Positions 54,519-64,000 of a stretch of DNA of 64,000 nucleotides are shown here, one piece after another (position 1 is the stretch's first letter; each line of letters begins with the position of its first letter). A program made the position numbers and the translations under genes. The notes under the pieces were generated by a model. It was not told the origin of the DNA and did not search any database. It saw only the letters and a program-made list of their open reading frames with translations. The stretch lies in NCBI GenBank assembly GCA_037783545.1, contig JBBELK010000369.1, positions 868,001 to 932,000 of the forward strand. Direction: 5' to 3'. The stretch is from Henricia sp. BOLD:AAB3569 (taxonomy: Eukaryota > Echinodermata > Asteroidea > Spinulosida > Echinasteridae).

Positions 54519-57500
54519 TCATTTCTTTTTACTTGACTTGGCGGCCAGCTCGAGGCCTTGAATGTATCTCCGTGGAATCTGATAGTGTTCTGAAAGAGTA
54601 AATAAAAAAACATATTACATGATTGGAAAACTGTTACAAACGGCATTATCTCCATGTCTGATAAAAACCAACTTGTGCTCAGTACCTTGTCCACATTCTA
54701 AGAAATCAATGAAAAACTGTGTCCATGCTTTCAAGAAATTGTGCGAATCCACCATCCTATTTAAGCTGGTTCCTTGTCTATACTGCACAGAAAACAAAGT
54801 CATAATACCATGGTAGTCAGGGGCATAGTTTTGTTCACATAAGGGCACCCTTGTAAATAAATACGTGTGCACACGCATTTACATAAATTTATGTTCAATT
54901 ATTTTCTTATAAAAAGATTTCATCTTGGGTAGAATCATTGCATTGGACAGTTGGAACATCTTCCATTTGAGTAAGGCTTTTCATGGTTGATTAAAATTTC
55001 GGGATATTACGAATCCTGTGTACGGATTTTATCCACTTGACGCCAGAAGACGCGTAAACACGTTCTGGCAATGTATAGTCACAGCTTTGCTGCTGTCTTC
55101 CACAGTTGACGTGTTCATTGTCCACACAGTGTTTTGAACTTGACGGCTGTGGACGGCCCGTCAGTGTGGCAAATCTCACTCCGTGGCGTCCGCCTCAGAG
55201 TGTTGCAAAGTATGATCTTTTGGTGAGAAGATTCATACAATGAATGTAGAAATGACTCGAGAGTCAGTATTTGTGGTCAATCACATTTTCCTTTTTTTTT
55301 TTTGCCAAAAATAATCCTGGCGTCAACAGCCAAACTTGCCTGTGATTAGTTTCTCCACATATTGCACTTGTTTCCCTTGTATAATGACCTGTGACCCCAA
55401 CCCTTGACCTGGCATTTGACTGACAGTACTGCTGGCTGCCACTCCCACTTGCAGACGGTGTGCAAAGTCCTTAGGCTCCACACCATACGGTTCCAAGTTT
55501 TGAATAACCGTAACCTGTACGTACAAAGATAGCAAAATGTTTTTACTTCAGACTCGGTCAAAACAAATACACAAAGTTATTTTCACTGCATCAAGATTTC
55601 CCAAACTCATATGTACGTTTGTCCACATTTGTATCGAATTCATTCACCCTGGCGGTCCCTGGGTCATAATCCCTAAAAATAATCCCTTAATCATACTAAA
55701 TGATTTTGTATATGATTAGACAATTTTATCTGCATGACAGACACACCTTGTCACAGGAATAGGTGAAAACAGTCACATGAATGACAATAGACTGCCGAAG
55801 TGTGACGTGCGTTGCCATGGCGATTGGATCTAAACTATCATGGCCGTCGGAAAAAGTACCATTGGAAAAGCACTGGGACACAGTTGAGTGATTTTTAGTT
55901 TAGATCCAATTGCCTAGGCAACTAACAACGTGACGTATTCACTTCGGCAGTCTATATGCCAATATCCCTAACTTATTATGAATAGTGTACCTTTCTAAAA
56001 CCACCTTGTACAAATTCTCTTATGTAACAGGACAGACAATGCATAGTTCCGACCTGTCAATCAACCGAACCCGCCGACCAATAACAACAGAGCTAGCAGA
56101 CATCGCCCACATAGGTCAAAGTGCACTGTCCCACAACAACATGATCACGCGATATGTTCTGCCGGCCCCATACAATTTGTACAGTGTTGTATGCGATGAT
56201 CCAGGTGAAAATTTGGTTTCAAGGCCGGTCGTTTCGTTGTTCAAAGGTACGAAAGCACGCATGTCATGATATGACATCCCTGTATTACTAGCCCTTTACT
56301 CAGTGTGTTCTAAGATAACTGTTGACCCTGAAACATGAATACCTTTGAGTTTTCTCCAATGAATCTGTGCTTTCCGTTGAAAGTCCCATTGTTTTGTGCA
56401 TTGTGTGACGACATTTTGACGATAGCGTGTGAGCCATAGCAACAATATTTAAGGGGCGGGGCTAATTAGGCAAACTCGGAACTATGCATTAAGATGTCCC
56501 ACAAGTGTCTTTCTTCGTTACAAAGGTTACTGGGAAATTTGTCAGACTATCTGCTACCCTTTTGGGGCTTAAGTTACGTTTTCAGAACAAGTTAAATTCA
56601 TAGCTCCCATTTTGAGAGAAGGTTAAAGTATTTGCAGGAAATAATATTTCAATTGCCAAAAGGGGCTTTAGTTATTGGAGAAATATTAAAATATTCAGCA
56701 ACTTACATTTTTGTTTCCCGATTTTCTCTCCAGTTTGATTTGTATTGGCTGCAATTTGCCCTTCCGGATGTTCAGTTGACCCGATGACCTTTGACCTCTC
56801 AAAATGACCTCGTGACCCGCTGTCATTTTCCCATTGCATCTGTCAGAAAAACACCAGGAATATCTAATACATAAATAAAGTACATTTAGCCCAATACATT
56901 TGCAGTTACCTAAAATTTTACTTCACGAGTTGACAAGAAAAACGTCACTAAAAGTGTTGATAGCAAATGCCACACAATTTTTTCCTGTGTAAAATGGTAC
57001 CTTTGTGGGAGAAATTGCCAACTTAAGTTGCTTTAAAAAATGTCTGCAGACAATTATTTTTTTACCATTCATTCAACACAAAAACCATGCATTTTTCAGG
57101 TTTTCTAAAGTATTATTGCATCTATGCAGCTGAAATTTCTACAAGGCAGTTTATCAACATTATTATTTAGTTATGTAATGCTGTTGTTCCTATTTTTAAA
57201 CGTTATGTAATCTGTCTTTAAATGTGTGGTGGGCCACAAACATACTGGGGCCCTTTTCAATTGTGTACATCACATTCCGATAAGGTCCTCGCGGTTTTTC
57301 TCTCATACCAAGTTAGGATTGACAATGAATACTTGCCTGCTAAATATCTGATCCCAGCGTAGTTTTTCCACGTAACCTTCAGACCTATTAATAAGAGCAT
57401 CATGCAGTGGGCCATCCAAATTCACAAGACTGCAACAAAAAAATACAGCACATACAGCGTATATAAAAATCTGCCCGGCAGGATACTCATGGTAAAGCGT

Positions 57501-60500
57501 TACAACATTATTACCCTGGTCTTCGGGCACAACTCCCTGAGGAGTATGCAGCCCCGGCAGCTTGACACAAGCGCTCAAATGCTGCAACCCTTGCAGGTAC
57601 CCATTTACTCCTGGGTGGAGAGAGGCAACTTATTGCAAAGTGCCTTGCCCAAGGGCACACACACTCTGTTTTGTATGATTATTGGAATGTAAGGTTTTGG
57701 GTTTCTGTAAGGTTTTGATGTTGACGACTTACTTTGAGTTTTCTTTGTCGGTCAGATCATTCCGTCTGATGTAGTTGGTGACCGCCTCCCGTAAAGCTTC
57801 ATGTGTTAACCAATCTCCTTTGCTGCAACGAAATAACAACACAATCTCTTCAAGTCTAATTTTACCATTTGCGGATGAAACTTTTTACAAATTTAAGGAA
57901 CAGAATTACTACAGAATGTTGATAAACTGCCTGTAGAACGTCTAGCCACATAGATGCAGTAATACTTCAGAAAACCCTGAAAAATCCATGCATGGTTTTT
58001 GTGTTAAATGCAGACGATTTCAGTGCTTTTTTAAAGACGATAACACAGCTATTACCCATATCCCGATGACTTTAGTATCGGCAGCATATCGGTCGAGACA
58101 CCGTGCAATTGTCTCACTTCAAACTGGTTTGCGGTCTCCGATATGTCATTACAAGTACCAGATGCATCTGGGCTCTCGTGTGATGATGGAATAACGAATG
58201 ACCGAAGGCTGTAAAACAAAAGAAGATAATTTAGAATAACCTCTTTGCATGGTGCAATAGTTGGCAGCATAGGGTGGTTTCAGGCCGTCACTAAACCCTT
58301 CCGTGTTTGTCCTTCAGATCGGGGAGAGAACAATAGAGCCAGGTGCAGAAACGCACGTGGCTGCTAGCAGAAAGGAACAATTTCAAAACGGGACCAAACT
58401 ATTTTTTCTGCAAGCCTTGCTTTGGTTACAATCATTTTAATAAGAGAAAGGCATCCCGAGATATCAGGGAATTTCCACTCTGCAAAGCGACGTAACAATA
58501 CCCTGAGGAAACGCACGCAAATCTGTGGAGTGAGCCGGCTGTTGTCTTGAGCCAACTCACGCCCGAGTCATTTTGATGTAATTTAATCAATTCGGTCATG
58601 TTATGCCGAAAAGAAACGATTTCTATACTTTCCAGAAATTGTATTGGGTTCCGTTCCTTATGACTGTCCCATTCCCACCAAACTTTCAAACGACGATCTT
58701 AATTTACTCCGCAGTTTTTCAAATTAATAACAGGGATGCATGCTGACGAATGTAATGGAACGGATTCCCCAGTATGCTTTAAATAGCAGCCAATCGTCGA
58801 CGCGGACAACGGCCAGTATTACCGAGTACATGTATCACATGCATGCACGGTGTTTACAATCTGCGCGCGTTACATTTGAATGCCTACAATCATGCTGCAA
58901 TGCACTGCCAAGCGTCCTGATTGGTCCAGCAGAGGCGACAAGATTTCTGTCGCTAGTCCCACCGCGAAATGGGTCCTTTTTCAACAGGGCCACTGTACGC
59001 AGGAGTTAGGGAGTGCGTTAAAGGGGCACTGTTGCAAGAGGATGGGAGAAAGGGGAAGATGGCCGCACCGTGATAAAGGTCTATACCCACCGGAATACGA
59101 CACATACCAGACGAATGTCGAGCTAAAAGGGGACCAGCCAATGTTCGGCCAGGAACCACTGTTAATGACTGTTTAGGGTTGGACGAAACCAATTATCTCA
59201 AAATCCGAGCATCCAAATATCTATACTCTGATTAGGAAATTCTTATGCAGCCTGTGAGCACCAAAGCAAAAATACAACAAAATCAGATTAGCATAGTGGT
59301 TCTTTCCCCACCCTCCACTTCTGTGGACCTGGTTCGAATCCCGTCCTGGTCAGTATGTGGGTTGGGTTCTCAGTCCCTGCTTGATTCTGTGGGTTTCCCT
59401 TATGGGTCATTCTATAAATTTGGGGTCTACTTTTTCTGTCCCCGTTACATCTGACATCTTGTAAAATGTTGTATTTTGTAAATTCAGGACATATTCTTTA
59501 AATGCCTTCTATTTCAAAGAGTGATTACATAAAATACAATTCATAAAAATATGGTTTGAAGGCATTTTTAATGATACTTGTATGGCAAATAGGTGTCAGG
59601 TGTAACGGGGACAGAAAAAATGTCACACGTTAGACCCCAAATTTATAGAATGACCCTTATACAAAATTGTGTAGGGGTTTTCCTCCCACCTCTAAAACTG
59701 AATGTCTTTATTGTCTTCTCTTCACAGGTTTCTTCAGGCTTACGAACTACAGTGCCTCAGGCACTTTTGAGGAGTCCTTGGATTTAACACCAGAAAGAGT
59801 TATTAATAACAATTGTCTTACTCAGGATGGTCCTTGTACACTGCCACGATGAAGTCAACTCCTTTCTTCTCTTCTTTGACTTTGAGCAATCCGTCGCTGT
59901 GTAGCTTCTGAAGGAACTTGGACAGTTTCTTGTAACTTGTCTTCTTAATGTCTAAGGTTTGGTCCTCTGGGCTTTAGGGTGTCAACAGAAATGTTTGTCA
60001 GTGGAGAAATTAATCATTATCATCATCATTGCAACAGCAGCAGAAACAACAATAGCAACGGTAGCACAAAAAATAGTATCAGCAGAAACAGCAGCAAAGC
60101 GGCAACAGCAGCAACAACAGCCAGTGCTGTAGGACTCGAGTCCGGACCGACTCTAGCCTCAATTTTCAAGGATTCGGACGGTAATAACTCAGAGATTTGG
60201 GTCCATCCGAGTCCAGTGGAACAAAAAATACATACAATAAGATCAAATTTACAATAAGATCAATTTTACAAAAAGTATATTATTACGAGTGCTGGAGATT
60301 ATTTCAAGCGCCTATAACAAATTATGTTAGGGCCAAAATATATTTTAAACGTGTTTTTGAGAATGTGAATTGAATGATTTTGAGCACTGTATTTCACCTC
60401 CCAAAGAAATATTTGTCCTGGCCTAAAGCAAACTTATGAGCTGCCAGAGATTCATATGTGACCAACTCTGGCAAAACCCGACGCTTCTCGGCATTTCCCA

Positions 60501-63500
60501 TTACGTGATATGGGCCCACAACCTTAAAAAATGGCCTCTGGGACCAACTTGAAAATTTGGCAGAATCAACATCGGGATACATTCAAGATTTGTTTTGTTG
60601 TTTGAACTGTCTCAAAATTCCTCATATTATTGACAAAAAAAATAAATAATCAACTAGTTTGTCAAACTTTAAAGACCAATAGCTCCATTTCACTTTTTCT
60701 GATCTGTCATACTTTAATTGGTCATAACTTCGCCAAAAATTATCAGAATTTCCTCAAACATGTTTTAAAAGATACATTTTTGTATGCACACTAAGCTGAT
60801 ACCAAAACTTAAATTTTGAATTTTCATCACAAGTGTTGGGTTTTGCTGGAGCCGGTCACATATGCACGATCATTGACACTTGAAAGTAATGCACTTAAGA
60901 TTGAAACAAAGACTTAGACTAGGACTCAGCCTGCTAAGGACTCGGACTCAGAACTCGACTACAGCCCTGCAACAACACAACAGCAACAGGGATAACCTAC
61001 CAGCATGGCACAACGTAGGACCTATAGAAGTTACTGGTCAGTATAGGGAGGTTGGACGGCTTGACCATTGACTTCAGACTATGCAGTGTACATTCATATA
61101 ACAACTGGTCCATTTTATCTGCAGAGAAATGGAAATTAGCAATTCAAAATTAGTCGTCTCTTTATTTAAAATTCTGTATCCAACTGAACCCGTCGCCTCC
61201 CCCTAAAAAAAAAAGGGTCGACAGGGATTCTAATTTCAGAGACAGAATCGCAATTCTCATTGGCTTTAGAGAGAATTTGCCCAAGCCTATAGACCCCTTG
61301 CACTGGCGGCCATGACAGGGGGCAGGTTTTCATATTTAAATGTGACAATAGATCCATACAGTGCCTACTCGTGCATGATGCACGTTGACAATGTGGCTGC
61401 CCCTTCATGGCCGCTTATGCAAAGGATCTATTCTGGACTGGCTTCTTACCTGTCCGAGACAAACTTTCAGTATCTTCATCTAGTTCCGCACCTCCAGTGG
61501 CATTGGATGCCAGTCCATCTTCAATATTAAGTCCGTCTATGCAAGGAGCTTCTTCGGCACAGGTATTTTCACTGTTGTCAGGCAAGGTGCTCGTTTCAGA
61601 CTGGGCGCTAGACTGATCGGCAACTGGCATGGCCTCCGTGTTAACATCTTCAGGCAGGGATGATTTGTCTCCATGTGCCCTGAGAAATGGCCAATAAAAA
61701 TCAAGATTTTTGTATGATAAAACTAGAACATTTACAACAGTGTGGCTTGGTTACTGTGGCGGAGTGGTATGGGTCATTGACTCACAACATTCAGTCGAAA
61801 ACAGCCATGGTACCTGTGCCCTTGAGCAAGCCACTCAACCGCAATTGCTCCATCCTTCGGAAGGGATGTAAAGCCATTGGTCTAGTGTGTTGTGTAACGC
61901 ACTTAAAAGATCCCAGAGCACTTATTTGTAAAGAGCAAGGGGATTCCCTGATGTCTCTTGCAATGCATAGTTCCGACCTGTCAATCAAGCCGAACCCGCG
62001 ACCAATCACAACAGAGCTAGCAGACGGCGCCCACAAAGGTCAAAGTGATGCAATCATCACAAACAATCCGCTATGTTCTGCCCATACAGTTTGTATGTTG
62101 TATGCGCCAGTGACCGGGTGAATTTTGGTTTCAATGTCAGGCGATTCGCTGTTCAAAGGTAGGAAAGCGCATTTTTATGAAAGATATGTCATCCCTGCAT
62201 TACTAGCCCTTCGCTCAGTGTGTGCTACGGTAACTGTCGACCTCAAAACATAAATACCTTTGGGTTTTCTCCAATGAATCTGTGCTTTCCATGCCGAGTC
62301 CCGTTGCTTTGTACGTAGTCTCGCCATTTTTTGCGATGGCTTGTGAGCACATAGCAACAATATCCAAGGGGCGGGGTTAACTGGGCAATCTCGGAACTAT
62401 GCATTGGCTGCCAATGACACCACCTACATATGTATCTCAATGTTGACTAAAGTATTAAAAAAATGATCTCAAACTCCAAGAAAGTGGCAGCTCACCATAG
62501 CATGTCTGTATAACAGTGAAGTACTTGCACGCCTTTTCCTTTCATCCCGCTGCTAAGCATGTCGTTGGTAGACATGACAGCACGGCCGATAGCGACAGGG
62601 GCTTGGCTATGTGCCAAGCGCACCGCGCAAGTCTGGCCTTTCCGGACATCGGGTAAGCACATATCTTGCGATATGATGACCCCCGGTAACATCAAATCTG
62701 CGAATTTTGAAGTTGACACATACAGTAAAATCTTCATTAGTTAAAGTTTACTCAAATATAAACGGAGAATCTTTTACGGGAATATTTTACGTTATTAACT
62801 ATGATTAACATAAAAAGCTGCTTATTACTCAAAAGTAGGGTTGGACTTAAAACCAAATTTTTGAATGTTTAGTTTCACAAAAAAAAAAAAGTTTAAAATG
62901 TTTATATTTAGATACCTGGGGTGCAAATATGGATAATAACTAGATTACTTATTTTTACAAGTGCTATTTTTTAAATTATCGGTATTACAAATGAACAGAG
63001 GGATGGACAAACAAACAAGCAACAGAACAATGAAATTACAAAACTCGATGAACATCAATAAATTAAGAAACAACTTTGCCTGCTCCATTAGCTATTTTCT
63101 CTAGGACCGGCGGCCACGTTACAAGACACGGCAGAAGGTTGGGGTGCTTCCAAAGTGTGTACACTGCAAGCAAACAAAATATACTTAAAGTTAAAGCAAT
63201 AGATCAAATTTGGGCATGAATTCCGTTCACTGGTCGCCACTGAGATGCCGTGAGTAAAATCTATGGGGCATGGCAGAAATGGTTATTAAGTTATTTTCTA
63301 GAAAATTTTTAAATGTTTTTCACTCCTAAATTCACTTCCCTTTAAAGTATTCACACTTTTTTGTGGTTATTGACTCATATTAAGAAGAATAAGTGGCAAC
63401 CAGTAAATTGAAATATTTCCCAAATTTGGAAGTTCATGGTAAAATTTCCATATAAGTAATCTTGGGCGATTCAACTTATGAACCGCAATTTTTTAAAACA

Positions 63501-64000
63501 AACGTGCGAAGAAAAAAATATTTATATCGCAAACCTTATACAAATTTTAGACTGACAACATTTTATGCAAGGTCTGAAGCCAAGATCAACTACGCAATTC
63601 GGAAAAAGTACCATACACCCTCGCCAGTTCAGACTCCATGTATTAAGTCTATGGAGCATGACATAACAATTCTAAGTGTTTTCAAAGGAAAACTAAAAAT
63701 TTGTTTCCTCAATAAATTTACACTTTCTGGGGCATTATCATGTCATATTAGGAAGAATTAGTGGCGAAGGTGTATGGTATTTATACCTGTACCTAAATGG
63801 AGCTATTGAATATAATTCATGTACCTGTCGGATATAACGTCTTTTCAATCTGGAAAAATATGGGATTGCCCAATAAACAGTAGACGAGCACAATGTAGTC
63901 GCTGTGAGTAATAATCTTCATCACAGTCATGTCATCTTTGTTTGGAGCGAGTTCCGACACTAGGTCCGAGTCTAGGTGTGGAAACTGCTCAGCGATTGTG
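54519..64000 (-). CDS. EIF2D: Eukaryotic translation initiation factor 2D (ligatin), N-terminus outside window
   Basis: Twelve minus-strand exons join in frame: 64000-63825 (continues outside), 63163-63080, 62697-62496, 61679-61450, 61118-61001, 59971-59822, 58208-58056, 57822-57733, 57429-57337, 56839-56707, 55514-55340 and 54589-54519. They give 557 residues plus stop TGA; human eIF2D has 584, so about 30 residues are missing. eIF2D is a cytosolic factor that delivers tRNA to the ribosomal P site and helps recycle 40S subunits. Landmarks are YIVLVYCLLGNPIFFQIEK, ADLMLPGVII and APVAIGRAVMST (PUA region), an acidic linker, LDIKKTSYKKLSKFLQKLH (winged helix), EALREAVTNYIRRNDL (SWIB/MDM2), and VTVIQNLEPYGVEP with YQIPRRYIQGLE (SUI1). 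Introns after 63080, 57337 and 55340 start with GC. A stop reached by reading past 55340 would drop the conserved SUI1 end; the exon at 54589 restores it. Confidence 0.94.
55797..55955. mobile_element. MITE with ATAGACTGCCGAAGTG ends, complete copy
   Basis: The inverted ends are ATAGACTGCCGAAGTG and CACTTCGGCAGTCTAT. The interior has CATGGCCGTCGGAAAAAGTA. It lies in the intron before the penultimate eIF2D exon and defines the family seen at 9880-10200, 15070-15180 and 31610-31725. Confidence 0.78.
56039..56490. mobile_element. 445-bp MITE with AATGCATAGTTCCGA ends, copy 2
   Basis: This is the same element as 43047-43492 and 61962-62405 but clearly more diverged, so it inserted earlier. It lies in the eIF2D intron between 55515 and 56706. 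Confidence 0.78.
56888..57235 (+). repeat. Interspersed repeat D in an eIF2D intron
   Basis: The copy carries CACGAGTTGACAAGAAAAA, TGGTACCTTTGTGGGAG and GTCTGCAGACAATTATTTT. It is nearly full length and ends about 100 bp before the exon at 57337. Confidence 0.65.
59285..59815 (+). mobile_element. SINE family C interrupted by a MITE
   Basis: The SINE head (TAGCATAGTGGTTCTTTCCC, then GGTTCGAATCCC) runs to 59403 and resumes at 59657. It ends near a CCAGAAAGAGTTATTAATAA tail that abuts the eIF2D exon at 59822. Confidence 0.72.
59404..59656. mobile_element. MITE with GGGTCATTCTATAAATTTGG ends, nested in a SINE
   Basis: Perfect inverted ends of about 26 bp bound a 253-bp element. It is flanked by the 4-bp direct repeat TTAT. 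Confidence 0.78.
60010..60130. repeat. CAG/CAA-rich simple repeat
   Basis: A degenerate run of CAACAGCAGCAGAAACAACA type lies in an eIF2D intron. Similar CAACAACACAACAGCAACAG at 60970-60990 sits next to a shared GGACTCG-rich block, so the two may be halves of one repeat split by later sequence. Confidence 0.55.
61745..61961 (+). mobile_element. tRNA-derived SINE, family B, cut by a MITE
   Basis: GTGGCGGAGTGGTATGGGTC is an A-box region; then CTTGAGCAAGCCACTCAACC and CTCCATCCTTCGGAAGGGAT follow. The SINE stops within its GATGTCTCT motif where the 445-bp MITE begins. Confidence 0.72.
61962..62405. mobile_element. 445-bp MITE with AATGCATAGTTCCGA ends, copy 3
   Basis: This copy is almost the same sequence as 43047-43492 and inserted into SINE family B. 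It lies 90 bp from the eIF2D exon at 62496. Confidence 0.8.
63608..63770. mobile_element. Small MITE with ACCATACACCCTCGCCA ends
   Basis: The near-perfect inverted ends are ACCATACACCCTCGCCA and TGGCGAAGGTGTATGGT. A diverged relative of its interior occurs at about 63230-63420. Confidence 0.6.

Noticed and set aside
58432-58689. Minus-strand frame of 85 residues in an eIF2D intron
   Set aside because: No family features, no splice signals that fit the flanking exon phases, and eIF2D joins correctly without it.
59979-60257. Asn/Ser-rich frame
   Set aside because: It is a translation of a CAG/CAA simple repeat within an intron.

Overview
The window looks like nuclear DNA of an invertebrate deuterostome, most likely an echinoderm or a close ambulacrarian relative. 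The reasons are large genes with many small exons, very dense small inverted-repeat transposons and tRNA-derived SINEs, recurring AGGCCTAC-type words, a marine-invertebrate style IL-17 cytokine, and a multi-domain C-type lectin receptor. I cannot fix the species. All gene calls come from reading exons, splice signals and family motifs by eye.

Layout. Positions 1-2900 hold one unassigned plus-strand candidate exon (259-397) and repeats. Positions 2973-8988 (minus) hold seven exons of an arsenite methyltransferase (AS3MT)-like gene; both ends are missing. It has lost two of the four cysteines that bind arsenic in the human enzyme and has an altered SAM-binding motif. Positions 9000-14950 are repeats, including a LINE reverse-transcriptase fragment. 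Positions 14958-19572 (minus) hold a complete four-exon IL-17 gene (242 residues) with a TATA box and an upstream palindromic NF-kB site overlapping a STAT-type site. Positions 19700-28428 are mostly nested transposons and SINEs with no gene I can establish.

Positions 28429-51916 (plus) hold the centrepiece: a complete 27-exon gene for a predicted 1424-residue single-pass membrane protein. Its order is signal peptide, four C-type-lectin/fibronectin-III modules, two CUB domains, an SEA-like juxtamembrane region, a membrane segment, and a basic tail with a C-terminal PDZ-type motif. Matching exons of the repeated modules have nearly fixed lengths (201/198/153/147 bp), and the introns of modules 2 and 3 are near copies, so part of the gene duplicated recently. 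Tandem arrays of tRNA-like half units sit in the introns at the module boundaries.

Positions 54519-64000 (minus) hold twelve exons of the translation factor eIF2D, lacking only the extreme N-terminus. Three of its eleven introns begin with GC instead of GT.

An inflammatory cytokine and a lectin receptor lie side by side, which suggests an immune flavour, but the window does not show that they work together. No retrovirus-like or other capsid-bearing element was recognised.
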